Assembly: GCA_910577115.1 (NCBI GenBank) | Contig: CAJTMC010000017.1 | Span: forward strand, 16,052 to 80,051 | Length of the DNA: 64,000 bases | From: an uncultured Lachnospiraceae bacterium | Lineage (GTDB): Bacteria; Bacillota; Clostridia; Lachnospirales; Lachnospiraceae | Direction: 5' to 3' | Shown here: piece after piece, positions 42,052 through 51,870 of the stretch | Position numbering within the stretch: the stretch's first letter is position 1 | Layout of the letters: each line of letters begins with the position of its first letter | Made by a program: the position numbers and the translations under genes | Notes under the pieces: generated by a model | What the model saw: the letters and a program-made list of their open reading frames with translations, nothing else | Databases searched by the model: none | Told to the model about the DNA's origin: nothing

Positions 42052-45000
42052 CTACTTTTTCCACCACCACAAAAAGCCCTTGCCCTTTATTTTAAATGGA
42101 ACTGTCTTTACTCCGCCGTAATCTCCGACACCTTTTATCGTAATAAACGCTTTGCCTTTATTGACATTATTATCACATTTCACAATCTCGTAGCAATCAC
42201 TGCCGAGCGTTTTGCCGCTTATTTTTACAGTCAAGTCTGATGCATTTGGTTCTATGGACTTACCGGTATAAATCTGATCCGCTATTTTTATGCTTGCCTT
42301 GCTGATATCTGCTTTTGTAATACGATACATACCGCTGATTGTTCCCTTATAGCTGCCTTTTCCAGTGGCAGTAACCTGAATGACAGTCCCGGCAGGCATA
42401 ATATCATTTTTCTCTATTGCTGATCCGGCTTTTCTCATAACATCATTGGAAAGCTTTGTGTCCGCAGCATATGTATATGTCAAATTTTTGTCATAGTCCT
42501 TTCCGGCAGACAATTTTTTGCCGTCAATATCCACAATTACAATCTTTGTACCATATATACCGCCTTTATTTTGATACATTTTATCTGCGGCATTTAATGT
42601 CAGATTGGAAATATCCTGTGTGGATATTTGAAAATCCAAAGTACACGTTCCTTTATAATTCCCTTTTCCTTTTATAATTACCTGCGGAATTTTCGTTGAT
42701 TTCTTATTTGTACTGACAGCCTCATCCGTGACTTCTTTGTTGTTTTTGTAGCTCAACGCGTAATCAACACCTTCACAAAGAACCGCCCCATGAAACGTAA
42801 TAACAGGCTTCGGGGTGCTTCCTCCTTTCGCATAAGGCACTGTCTTGGAAATGTTAATTTCACATTCCCTGTCTGATTGGCTGCTAATGTCAAATGCCTC
42901 AATGATAAAGCTTTGTTTCAGTATGCCATCAAATCCGTTTATTCCTTTGAAAAGGATTGTCGCTTTTCCTGCGTCAATATTATTTGCATAGGAAACAATA
43001 TAGTCCGTATCCTTTTTCAAGGTTTTTGTACTGCCGTTAATTGTAATTGTCAGCTTACAGTTTTGTGTGATTTCACTGCCTGTATAAGGCATTTTTTCAT
43101 TCAATCCCGTAATCTTTGCCTGTGCAATCGAGCCGCCTGTAATGTTGAAGTATACTTTTTTTGTTCCGCTGTACGCTCCCATGCCGGTAATTGTGACAGA
43201 TGCCTTGCCAATTTCTGTGTTGTTATTGTAACTAAGCACGTAATCTATACCCTTTTTTAGCGGTGTTTTCCCATTCTTAATTGATACCTCCGGCTGGATT
43301 TCTTTTCCCGTGTAGGGTTGGTTTTTGATTTTGTCTATTTTTGTCTTTGCAATCAGTTTCTTATCAGTAATGGTTAGCGTTATCTCCCTCTGACCTATGA
43401 AATTTCCGGTTCCGGAGATAAGGACTTTATAACTTCCGACATGCTGATACGCTTGCGATGAGGTGTCGGTGTATTTTACCTGAAAGTCGGTTTTTGGCTT
43501 TAACTTTTTTCCGTCCCAAGAAATCACGGGTGTCGGCTTTTGCACTTTTTTGTTATAGGATAAGGTAATATCATCAATATTGATATCTTCATCGGAAATG
43601 GTTTTTGGCAGGATTTGAAATATTGTTGTTTCTTTTCCGGTGTAATTGCCTTTTCCTGTAATGGTAATTGTCGGAGCTGTTTTTGCAGTTTTGGCATCGT
43701 TTGCTTTTATGTTGTTTTTGTATGAAATGGTGTAGTCCTTTTTTTCTGTCAGTAATGTCTTATAATCATAAACTCTGACAGCAGGTTTGATTGCTGCACC
43801 TGTGTAATCCTGTGGGGTTACATCCGAAATCCATAAGCCCTCGGGAATAATACCATCTGCAGGAATGTCTTCAGGGAGGATGTCGCCATAGTCGGGTTTC
43901 TCCTCTCCTATATAAAATTCAAATACAAAAGGTTCGGACATGGCATTTCCTGCGCTGTCTACCGCATAAACAGAAAGCCTGTGTACTCCATCGGACAATT
44001 CTTTTTCTACTTGATAAGATATACAGAAGCATGCAGCATTATAGTATGTTTTCCAATTGGAATCATCAATCAGCTCCTGCTCATCAAGGCAAATAGAAAT
44101 TTTCTGAAATCCGCTCATTTCATCAAAATAAACTGCAATCAACGGCTTATTGGTACCTTCTGATATACGCACTTCCGAAATTGCAGGTGCAGAAGTATCC
44201 ACTGCCAAAAGGTATTGTCCTGCTTCTTTAATCTCTGTCCTTACTTCCTGTTTTTTGCTGTCAATCGTTCCTCCAATGCATACATACCCATACAACTCCT
44301 CGGAATATTGATAGATAGAAATATTTTCTACTTCGTTTGTGCTGACACCTGCAGCATATAACATTTCATCTGTATATTTCAACGTCAGCTCCAAAGGATA
44401 ATTCTCAAAATCATTTATTGTCTGTTCATTTCCATCCGTCACATAGACATAGTAAGGATCGCCAATTGTAAACACAACCTTTTCCGTTTCTACGTCACCG
44501 CCTGGCGCTGCATTTACCGCCATAATGCCGTAGCTGTTAAACATTCTTTGTTTTTCATTTCCACCATCTATCTTTACAACATGAAGTACCCATTTTTCAA
44601 TTGCGCCTATACCATTTTCAGCCGTTGTCTTTAATGTTACATAGGTATCCACAACACCGTCAGCAAAGGCTTCTCCTATATCTACGATAAAATTCTTTGC
44701 GTTATTCAGTGCAATCTCTACAGGATCTGTGAAAAAGTCTGTAAAATCATTCCATTGTGTTCCTGCCAATAAATTAGAAACATCTGAAACCTCGCTTGTT
44801 TTTATGATGGAACCGTTTTGGTATATACCATTTTCCGTGTTGTATGTCAAATCATAAAGACCTTCTATTCCCATCCCCAGCTTTAGCTTTGCGCCAAGGG
44901 AACCTCCGAGAGAAAAATCCTTGCTGTCTCCAACGGAAGTAGATTGAGAGATATGATATTCCCCGTTTACTCCTGCCTTATCAATCTGCGTCAATAAATT

Positions 45001-48000
45001 ATCTTTTGCCGCCGTCATTGTAACAAACGGTAGATTTCCCAGCTTTAATTGATGCAGCGACAAAATTTCCTGTTCCAGTTTTTGCGTGTCAATTGCGTCA
45101 AATTCAACTGACAGGCTTTTTGTATTCTTTTTATCTTTTATGTACTGTGTTTTTTCATCCGCTGTTTTCAAATCAATTTTTAACTTTCTTGGCAAATGGT
45201 CATAATTTTCTGTCAGTTCAACTGCATAACTGTTTAAATAATCCTGAGAAAAAATATTCTCAGCCATAGTCACTTTGTCCGTCAAGGGAAGTTTTACCTC
45301 AGAATTAAATTTTACACTTTCTTCAAGCTCCATTTTATGGCTTAACGTTTTATTGAATTCATTCTTTCCGTTCGTATAGGTATAATTTATGCTGCCTTCT
45401 GTGCCTCTGATTGTTCCAAGTTCTTTTTCTCCATATTTGATTGTTCCTGCATCTACTCCTGCCTTCGCATAAAATCCAACCGATTTATCCGATGTGTTAT
45501 ATAAGTCCAATCCCATTAAATCAACAAGTCTAATCAGCATTCCATTTCCCGTTTGGGAACCTATCATGGCAATTGCGAATTTTCCAATATTCAGATTATC
45601 ATTAAAGTTGGCAGGATTGTAATCATCAATTTGCAGTCCAATCCCCTGACCTGCACCAACCCCTGCGCTTCCGCTGACACTTAATACACCAATATCAATC
45701 CCCTTGCCAAGCACGATTGCTTTTGTCTCTGATCCGCCGTTTGCTTTTAATCCTATTCTGCTATTAAAATCCTGTTCCAATTTTACATTTTGTTCGTTGC
45801 CGGAATGTTCAATTTCTAATGCGATTGTTCCCTTTCTTGTTCCGGTTGCATATGCTTTTCCAAGGCTTGCTTCTGCTTCGGCAGCGCCAATTTCTGCAGA
45901 AACACCACCAAATCCAAGGTCTACGGAACCAGATACTCCTACATTCCACTTCTGCGTATATGTAAATGGCGTTACTTTGACATCCATTACAACTCTGCTG
46001 TTCAGTTTTTCTTTTTTGCCGTTTGGGTCAAGGATGATTTCAGTGGTTTTAATTTGCTTTTTTGTATCCTTGTTGTCAGATATCATTTCACTTTTTATTT
46101 GGACATATCCGTCCTTGTCGGAAGTCGCCGTATAGCTGTTGCCGCCAAAACGATAAGATATTTTTGTATTTTTTTGGACTTGTCCGTTATTGTCCTTTAA
46201 CAGAAACCGCGCATATGCATATCCTTTTCCGTTGATGGTAATGTCATTCTTTTTAATATCAATTGTCACACCGTCCCATTCCTCGACATTGAAACCGTTG
46301 TCTTTCGCCCATTTGTAGGCATAACTGTCTTTTATACAATGAAGCGTTAATTCCATGTTTTTGAATGTACCTATCAAGGCATTAAAATACCGGAACGGAT
46401 TTCTGCCTATTTGGGTGAGTGTGTCCCAAATGTAGATGTCTGTAACGCCTGTACAATTATAGAATGCGTCGTCGCCTATGCTTACTATGGTATTGGGGAG
46501 GATTATGTCTCCGTTAAGATCTTCACAATTGTAAAAGGCATATTTTCCGATACTTGTTACGCCGCTTTCTATGTTTAGGGTGACGGTTTTTGATTGCATT
46601 TGCTTTGTCCACGGGGCTGTGGAGGAATTGTTTTCTAAGGCATAGTCGTACATGGCGCCTGTACCGGATATTGTTAATGTGTAATTTCCGTTCTTATTTT
46701 CAAGCTTCCATGTTAAATTGTCTCCGCATTTTCCAGAGGTTTTATCGTCAGAAGGATTGTCTCCGCCGATAGTGGTGCCATCCCAATCAACTACCTTAAA
46801 GCCATTTTCAACTGCCCAGTTATATGCGTAGGAATTTTGGGGGCAGTGGAAGGTCAGATTTAAATTTCGGGCGGTACTTGGATCGTATCCACCGTACTCT
46901 CCATAATTTTCATTATATTCAATCTGTTGAAATGGATTATTTATTATTTCCTTAAGAGTTTCTGTAATATAAATATCCTTTAAATTAGTGCAATTACGAA
47001 ATACATCTTCTCCCATACATTGTTGCTTACCAGAGAACAAAACTTGATCTCCTATGCTTGTTATGCCAGTTGGAATTATCACTTCCTGACTAAATCCACT
47101 ACATTCTGAAAAAACATTATCCCCTATATAATTTACATTTTGGGGAAGAATTAATTTTTCTTTAAAACCACTGCACTCTTGAAATGCATCTGATGATATG
47201 CTTGTTACATTATCAGAAATAATCAAACTCCCATCAAAACCACGACAATATCGAAAAGCAGCTCTTCCTATTTTTGTTACACCACTTGGTATTATTAAAT
47301 CCCCACTAAATCCTGTACATCCCTCAAATGCACATACGCCTATGCTGGTTACACTGCTTGGAATTACTAAACTTCCAGTAAATTGACAATATTCAAATAC
47401 TCTTATGCCTATACTTTTTATATTCTTAGGAAGCACTAATTTCCCTTTAAAACCGCAACTTGCAAACGCACTTTCCCCTATAGTTAATATATTATTTGAA
47501 AGAACTAAATCGCCACTAAAATTATGACAGCCACTAAATACTCCGTCTTTTATATCTGTTATACTATTAGGAATTATTAAATTGCCATCAAAACCATTAC
47601 ACATATAAAAAGCACCAATTCCTAAATCTGTTACACTATTAGGAATTACTAAATTGCCACTAAAACCATCACATTCTGCAAAAGCACCGTCTCCTATACT
47701 TATCACGCTATTTGGAATTGATAAATTACCACTAAGATCCCAACATGCAGTAAATGCAAAATTTCCAATACGTGTTATACCATTCTTAATTATTAATTTA
47801 TTTAGATTATCTCTATGTTTTCCCCATGGAGCGGTAGTAATATAACCTATATTATCATCCCACGTATCAGTATAATCCCACATATCCCCCGTTCCCGATA
47901 TCGTCAACGTCCCATCTTCTATTTTCCAAATCAAATCATCACCACACTGCCCTGACAATACTTTTCCATCTTGAAGTACTGCATCATCAGACATCATTTC

Positions 48001-48372
48001 TTCATTTTCACTCTCTGTCTCCAGTTCTGTTCCAACCTTCTGATCCTCTTTTTCCACATTTGTTTCAATCACATCATCTTCTATTTCTCTCTCTTCTTCA
48101 CTATCCATTTCCATTTCTGAAATTTGCTCTGTTACAGGAAAATCCTCTTGCTTCGTCGTTTCTATCAAACTCTCAGCTTCCCAAACCTCTGTATTTTCCT
48201 CCGTTAAGCTTTCATCTTCACTATGCTCTATTTCATTCTTTGATAACCATTCTAAAGTTTCTTCATTGCCATTTTCCTCTACCGCAAAAGCATCCAGCGA
48301 TATCTCCTGCAGCACAAGACTTACACACAACAAAACCCCTAATATTCTATGTATCCTTTTTACTTTCCTCAT
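42052..48372 (-). CDS. BspA-like leucine-rich-repeat surface protein with Ig-like repeats, 2106 residues
   Basis: Residues 1-31 form a signal peptide (MRKVKRIHRILGVLLCVSLV). An acidic Glu/Thr-rich linker runs to about 130. Two blocks begin with the BspA opening motif (CGDDLIWKIEDGTLTISGTG near 140; CGDNLTWKLENKNGNYTLTI near 550). The first is followed by about fourteen 23-residue LRR_5 units (SVTSIGVCAFEGCTGFSGDL type). Residues 720-1330 have no known domain but contain a Gly-rich stretch (VSGSVDLGFGGVSAEIGAAE). From about 1500, seven Ig-like repeats (YTGKEIQPEV, GKASVTITGMG) resemble those at the end of the giant pectinesterase. The tail is GKGFLWWWKK with no LPXTG. Such proteins bind host or matrix molecules; the ligand is unknown. 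GGAGGG precedes the ATG. Confidence 0.85.
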   Translation of the reverse strand: MRKVKRIHRILGVLLCVSLVLQEISLDAFAVEENGNEETLEWLSKNEIEHSEDESLTEENTEVWEAESLIETTKQEDFPVTEQISEMEMDSEEEREIEDDVIETNVEKEDQKVGTELETESENEEMMSDDAVLQDGKVLSGQCGDDLIWKIEDGTLTISGTGDMWDYTDTWDDNIGYITTAPWGKHRDNLNKLIIKNGITRIGNFAFTACWDLSGNLSIPNSVISIGDGAFAECDGFSGNLVIPNSVTDLGIGAFYMCNGFDGNLIIPNSITDIKDGVFSGCHNFSGDLVLSNNILTIGESAFASCGFKGKLVLPKNIKSIGIRVFEYCQFTGSLVIPSSVTSIGVCAFEGCTGFSGDLIIPSGVTKIGRAAFRYCRGFDGSLIISDNVTSISSDAFQECSGFKEKLILPQNVNYIGDNVFSECSGFSQEVIIPTGITSIGDQVLFSGKQQCMGEDVFRNCTNLKDIYITETLKEIINNPFQQIEYNENYGEYGGYDPSTARNLNLTFHCPQNSYAYNWAVENGFKVVDWDGTTIGGDNPSDDKTSGKCGDNLTWKLENKNGNYTLTISGTGAMYDYALENNSSTAPWTKQMQSKTVTLNIESGVTSIGKYAFYNCEDLNGDIILPNTIVSIGDDAFYNCTGVTDIYIWDTLTQIGRNPFRYFNALIGTFKNMELTLHCIKDSYAYKWAKDNGFNVEEWDGVTIDIKKNDITINGKGYAYARFLLKDNNGQVQKNTKISYRFGGNSYTATSDKDGYVQIKSEMISDNKDTKKQIKTTEIILDPNGKKEKLNSRVVMDVKVTPFTYTQKWNVGVSGSVDLGFGGVSAEIGAAEAEASLGKAYATGTRKGTIALEIEHSGNEQNVKLEQDFNSRIGLKANGGSETKAIVLGKGIDIGVLSVSGSAGVGAGQGIGLQIDDYNPANFNDNLNIGKFAIAMIGSQTGNGMLIRLVDLMGLDLYNTSDKSVGFYAKAGVDAGTIKYGEKELGTIRGTEGSINYTYTNGKNEFNKTLSHKMELEESVKFNSEVKLPLTDKVTMAENIFSQDYLNSYAVELTENYDHLPRKLKIDLKTADEKTQYIKDKKNTKSLSVEFDAIDTQKLEQEILSLHQLKLGNLPFVTMTAAKDNLLTQIDKAGVNGEYHISQSTSVGDSKDFSLGGSLGAKLKLGMGIEGLYDLTYNTENGIYQNGSIIKTSEVSDVSNLLAGTQWNDFTDFFTDPVEIALNNAKNFIVDIGEAFADGVVDTYVTLKTTAENGIGAIEKWVLHVVKIDGGNEKQRMFNSYGIMAVNAAPGGDVETEKVVFTIGDPYYVYVTDGNEQTINDFENYPLELTLKYTDEMLYAAGVSTNEVENISIYQYSEELYGYVCIGGTIDSKKQEVRTEIKEAGQYLLAVDTSAPAISEVRISEGTNKPLIAVYFDEMSGFQKISICLDEQELIDDSNWKTYYNAACFCISYQVEKELSDGVHRLSVYAVDSAGNAMSEPFVFEFYIGEEKPDYGDILPEDIPADGIIPEGLWISDVTPQDYTGAAIKPAVRVYDYKTLLTEKKDYTISYKNNIKANDAKTAKTAPTITITGKGNYTGKETTIFQILPKTISDEDINIDDITLSYNKKVQKPTPVISWDGKKLKPKTDFQVKYTDTSSQAYQHVGSYKVLISGTGNFIGQREITLTITDKKLIAKTKIDKIKNQPYTGKEIQPEVSIKNGKTPLKKGIDYVLSYNNNTEIGKASVTITGMGAYSGTKKVYFNITGGSIAQAKITGLNEKMPYTGSEITQNCKLTITINGSTKTLKKDTDYIVSYANNIDAGKATILFKGINGFDGILKQSFIIEAFDISSQSDRECEINISKTVPYAKGGSTPKPVITFHGAVLCEGVDYALSYKNNKEVTDEAVSTNKKSTKIPQVIIKGKGNYKGTCTLDFQISTQDISNLTLNAADKMYQNKGGIYGTKIVIVDIDGKKLSAGKDYDKNLTYTYAADTKLSNDVMRKAGSAIEKNDIMPAGTVIQVTATGKGSYKGTISGMYRITKADISKASIKIADQIYTGKSIEPNASDLTVKISGKTLGSDCYEIVKCDNNVNKGKAFITIKGVGDYGGVKTVPFKIKGKGFLWWWKK

Positions 48373-48964
48373 AAGCTTACCCTCCGCTACTTTTTAAATT
48401 AAATACTTGGAAAAATCTAAAATTTCTTCCACATTAAACAGCCTATTATTATTGTTAAATTTCCTTGTACAACTACACATCACCTCATATGACATCCTCC
48501 TTTTTTCACGACATACATACATTTAAAAAAAATATATCAGTGAATTTTTTCACGATAATAAATTTCTGTTGAGTGCTTATATAAGCAAACCCGCCTAACT
48601 CATAGCCACCAAAAAATTCAATAACAACACATCTTATTACTAATTTACATTTATTTCCACAATCTCCCAAATTATCGCAACATTTTTCCACAATAAAATA
48701 ATTTGTTTGCCTGTTAATCCACAATCCATGTCACTTATTATTTTATCCAATAACCTATCCTATTTAACAAATCAACGTCTCACTATGTGTTAATCCTATA
48801 ATAATTACAGTATTATACTCTATTTTATACAAGTATAACCTGTATTCTTTATAAATACAACCACTAAAAATTATTACTTTAATTACAATTCCCAAAATAA
48901 AAACCTCTAACTTAACACCAAACCACTTATCAAATCTATCTAAAGCGAAAGGAGACTTTCCAAA
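48373..48964. other. 592-bp A+T-rich divergent intergenic region
   Basis: It lies between the start of the BspA-like gene (leftward) and the XRE gene (rightward). I see no convincing gene: a 72-codon leftward frame at 48506-48724 lacks an ATG and a ribosome site. The A+T content is much higher than in the neighbouring genes, which fits a regulatory region or older foreign DNA. Confidence 0.4.
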
Positions 48965-49282
48965 ATGAACCGAATAAAACAGCTCCGGGAAGAAATTAAC
49001 ATGACACAAGTCCGCTTATCCATCGAATTAGAAGTCGCTCAGGAAACCGTCAGCGCATATGAAAGCGGAAAACACTATCCAAGCGTCGCGATTTTGCTAA
49101 AGCTCTGCAAAATCTTCAATACCAGCAGCGACTATATTTTAGGTCTGTCCGACGACCGTATCCCTCAAAGAAACACTGAACTTTCCCTCGAAGAGCGGCG
49201 TCTATTATCCAAATGGAACCTTTTAGATAATCGCGGCAAAGAACTTCTAACTGCCTATTTAGACGGATTAACCGCAAGATAA
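48965..49282 (+). CDS. XRE-family helix-turn-helix regulator
   Basis: The 105-residue protein starts MNRIKQLREEINMTQVRLSI and continues ELEVAQETVSAYESGKHYPS, a standard Cro/C1-type helix-turn-helix (residues 5-60). A 45-residue tail (LSLEERRLLSKWNLLDNRGK) may dimerise. GAAAGGAG lies upstream of the ATG. It is divergent from the BspA-like gene, so it may control that gene or itself. Similar proteins occur in phage, conjugative elements and as stand-alone repressors. Confidence 0.85.
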   Translation: MNRIKQLREEINMTQVRLSIELEVAQETVSAYESGKHYPSVAILLKLCKIFNTSSDYILGLSDDRIPQRNTELSLEERRLLSKWNLLDNRGKELLTAYLDGLTAR

Positions 49283-49662
49283 CCCATAGGACATTAGGCA
49301 ACCACCCTTTTTCTCCTACAAGCTGCCCGCGCTGCTAAAACCAATTCTGCAATTCCTTATCTTGTTATATTTATCTATAAATTTAAAATCAATAACCCTA
49401 CCATACACAGCGACTTCTCATTTCCCTTATTTCTTAACAGCTCTTTGGCATTTCTTATAGCGGCTGTACTTCTTAATCTGTGAATTTGTGCCTTAAACAC
49501 AAATGAAACAATCCCTTACTCTATTCACACAAAAACCATATACTACGCATTATCAAACCAATTATGCGATATATCGTAATATTTTGCAACGCAAACTCGT
49601 AGTATAATTAACGCAATCTTTATTGATAATCATTATTACATGGCAAAAGTGGGAGGATTATG
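49283..49662. other. 380-bp intergenic region between the two XRE genes
   Basis: It holds an orphan copy of the hairpin leader repeat (49484-49504) and, near its end, a TATAAT at 49603-49608 before the second XRE gene. CGCAT and ATGCG arms (about 49548-49570) form a weak inverted repeat. No gene is seen. Confidence 0.4.
49484..49504 (-). repeat. Hairpin leader repeat, orphan copy
   Basis: ATTTGTG and CACAAAT pair across 7 nt. Leftward, CACAGATTAAGAAGTAC follows, matching the CGCAGGTTAAGAAAGGAG segment of copy A, but no leftward gene starts here. This suggests the repeat can exist apart from a gene. Confidence 0.5.
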
Positions 49663-49971
49663 ATGGATGTTTTGGAAAAAATTACAGCATTGCGATTAGG
49701 ACGCCACTGGTCAGAATACCAATTAGCAGAACGCTCCGGTTTAACACAGTCCACAATCTCATCATGGTATCGCAAAAATCTGATTCCCTCAATACCATCT
49801 CTGGAACGCATTTGTGACGCATTTGGTATCACACTGTCACAATTTTTCCTTGAAGACAATGCTGCTCCTACCCTTTTAACACCCGAACAGGCTGCATTAA
49901 TTAACGCATCAAATAAACTTAGCTCCGAACAGTTTTTGGCTCTCTTAAATTTTATTAACACGCTTAACTAA
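49663..49971 (+). CDS. XRE-family helix-turn-helix regulator (second)
   Basis: The 102-residue protein has a Cro/C1 helix-turn-helix (YQLAERSGLTQSTISSWYRK, then IPSIPSLERICDAFGITLSQ) followed by a short tail with LTPEQAALINASNKLSSEQ, typical of a small dimerising segment. GGGAGG lies 6 nt before the chosen second ATG (49663). A perfect terminator follows (50018-50046). Target unknown; it may control neighbouring accessory genes. Confidence 0.88.
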   Translation: MDVLEKITALRLGRHWSEYQLAERSGLTQSTISSWYRKNLIPSIPSLERICDAFGITLSQFFLEDNAAPTLLTPEQAALINASNKLSSEQFLALLNFINTLN

Positions 49972-50017
49972 GAAATTGCCAGCTATAAATGCATATATCT
50001 GTTAATGTCAGATTTTT

Positions 50018-50046
50018 CGTAACGATTCAATACCTTCATCGTTACG
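50018..50046 (+). terminator. Terminator after the second XRE gene
   Basis: CGTAACGAT pairs with ATCGTTACG across 11 nt, followed by TTTTTC. Confidence 0.75.
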
Positions 50047-50098
50047 ATTTTTCTATAGATTTCATAAAAATCCCTATCTGAAATGTCAAAAACAGACC

Positions 50099-50127
50099 TT
50101 GTTTGCATAGCAATTATATGGTATACT
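50099..50127 (+). promoter_or_regulatory. Promoter of the Rpn gene at 50199
   Basis: TTGTTT (50099-50104), 17 bp, TATACT (50122-50127). It matches the promoter of the twin at 40508 in spacing and in the upstream AAATGTCAAAAA. Confidence 0.65.
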
Positions 50128-50198
50128 TTAACGCATATCTAGGCTCAAGTCTTAACGTCTTGCAATTCTATTCAATTCACAAACGAAAGGAAAATTCA

Positions 50199-51038
50199 AT
50201 GAACAATATTCAACAATTTACATTTCAAAACGCCACCGGCAAAATTGATTATACGCTTATGAATGATTACATGTTTCGCGCCGTATTGCAGGAAAATGAA
50301 ATCGTTCTGAAAGGACTAATCAGCTCTCTGCTCCATCTGCCACCCGGCGCAATCCAATCGACTACCATTCTAAATCCAATTGAGCTTGGCAAAGCCTTCA
50401 ATGACAAAACCTTTGTCCTTGATGTCAAAGTGCTTCTCAATGATAAGTCAATTATCAATCTCGAAATGCAGGTTGCAAACCAGGATTTTTGGCCAAACCG
50501 CTCCCTCTCTTATCTTTGCAGCATCTTCCAAAATCTTGAAAGCGGCGATGACTATTCAAGGGTAAAGCCTGCATATCACATTGGCATTCTGAACTTCTCT
50601 CCATTTCCCGATTACCCCGAGTTCTATGCAACGAACCAAATGATGAATATTAAAAAACATTACATTTATAATGACATTTTCACCTTAAATGTGTTAGACT
50701 TAAATCAGATACACTTGGCAACGGAGAAGGACAAAGCCTATAAAATTGACTATTGGGCAAAACTCTTTAAAGCAAAGACATGGGAGGATTTGAAAATGCT
50801 GGCACAAAAGGACAATGCTCTGAAAGAAACCTGTGAAACTGTCTATAAGCTGAATCAAAATGAGGAAGTCCGGTATCTGTGTGAAATGCGCGAGGAAGGA
50901 CAGCGCATTCTGCGGACTTATGAAAGTCTTCTTAAAATGAAAGATGAAAAACTTGCAGAAACTGCTGCTGCTCTTGCGGAAAAAGATGCCATGATCGCCA
51001 CACTCCAAGCACAATTGGCGGCTTATCAAAAGCAATAA
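50199..51038 (+). CDS. Rpn-family PD-(D/E)XK nuclease / putative transposase, twin copy 2
   Basis: The 279-residue protein matches copy 1 (40866) over nearly its whole length, with scattered substitutions (for example LDVKVLLND and IINLEMQVANQ in the core). The C-terminal coil has an extra seven residues, so it reads KLAETAAALAEKDAM where copy 1 reads KLAEKDAM: exactly one heptad. AAAGGA precedes the ATG at 50199. The duplicated block covers promoter, gene and terminator, and a fragment of the small orphan gene found after copy 1. Active-site Asp and Glu-x-Gln are kept in both copies. Confidence 0.85.
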   Translation: MNNIQQFTFQNATGKIDYTLMNDYMFRAVLQENEIVLKGLISSLLHLPPGAIQSTTILNPIELGKAFNDKTFVLDVKVLLNDKSIINLEMQVANQDFWPNRSLSYLCSIFQNLESGDDYSRVKPAYHIGILNFSPFPDYPEFYATNQMMNIKKHYIYNDIFTLNVLDLNQIHLATEKDKAYKIDYWAKLFKAKTWEDLKMLAQKDNALKETCETVYKLNQNEEVRYLCEMREEGQRILRTYESLLKMKDEKLAETAAALAEKDAMIATLQAQLAAYQKQ

Positions 51039-51058
51039 ACATTATATAAGCCCCATAT

Positions 51059-51102
51059 AAATCGGGAAGGTAATTTTAGAAGAGCAAATACTTCCCGATT
51101 TT
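51059..51102 (+). terminator. Terminator after Rpn twin copy 2
   Basis: AAATCGGGAAG pairs with CTTCCCGATTTT; the intact version of the hairpin after copy 1. Confidence 0.7.
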
Positions 51103-51165
51103 GTTGCAAATTAGCAAACCAACAAATTGGCAATCTTACCATTTATAAAATATCCGGAGACAAAA

Positions 51166-51867
51166 ATGAGAACTTTTAGTAATCTGTTCATCATACTATT
51201 GCTCACCATTTTCACAACCGCCTGCGCCACCAAAAACATGTCTGAAAACAAAGACACGTCTGTAAGCAAAGACTACGGCGTATTCTTAAGTATCAACGCT
51301 TTCGAAACAGAAAAATTAGACGGCTACAAAACAGTAGTTATAGACGCACAATATTTTTCCAAGCAAGACATCCAAACCCTGCATAATAACGAAACAACCG
51401 TATACACCTACCTCAATATCGGCTCCATCGAAAACTTTCGGGACTATTATCCGGAATACGAAGATCTCACACTCGGAGATTATGAAAATTGGGAAGAAGA
51501 GAAATGGATCGACGTATCCGACGCCAAATGACAGGCATTCATCGCAGACCTTTCAACCACGCTTTTGGAAAAAGGCGACACCTATATAACACAATACCGT
51601 CAAACCTACGGCTCTGCAAAGGACATTATGAGCGCAGTCAATCAGGAAGACGTATTCAGCAGCTACGACTTTGACACCGCTTCTTTCGGGACGAACGAAG
51701 CGGAAGAAAAAGCTTATTTTTCCGACTACATAGAAGCATGTCGGGCTGACGGAATGGACGTCTATCTTTTGGAATACACCACCGACCGCAATCTAATTAC
51801 ACAAATTGAAACATACTGCAAAAAAAAGGCTTTCATTATTATATAGCAGATTCCATAGAGTTAGATT
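51166..51867 (+). pseudogene. Broken GH114-like (endo alpha-1,4-polygalactosaminidase family) lipoprotein gene
   Basis: The ATG at 51166 (CGGAG upstream) starts a lipoprotein signal (FIILLLTIFTTAC). The sequence TVVIDAQYFSKQDIQTL, then VYTYLNIGS and YENWEEEKWIDVSDAK fits GH114. Three lesions are visible. First, an in-frame TGA at 51529-51531, where family members have Trp. Second, a missing stretch of roughly 50 residues between LLEKG and DTYITQY, covering the usual FDGxxxDN catalytic region. Third, a run of eight A near 51824 that shifts the frame; dropping one A restores GFHYYIADSIELD and a stop at 51867. The gene is dead. Confidence 0.75.
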
Positions 51868-51870
51868 AAA

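Noticed and set aside
46900..47800. Regularly spaced similar segments of about 69 bp considered as a CRISPR or DNA repeat
   Set aside because: They are the 23-residue leucine-rich-repeat units of the BspA-like protein; the differences fall at third codon positions and variable residues.
48506..48724. Leftward frame of 72 codons in the A+T-rich spacer
   Set aside because: It would start at TTG with no ribosome site, has biased Cys/Phe content and no recognisable features.
51529..51531. TGA in the GH114-like gene read as a recoded Trp or selenocysteine codon
   Set aside because: Other genes here end with TGA (for example at 18050 and 20769), the same gene has two further lesions, and no selenocysteine-type stem is apparent.
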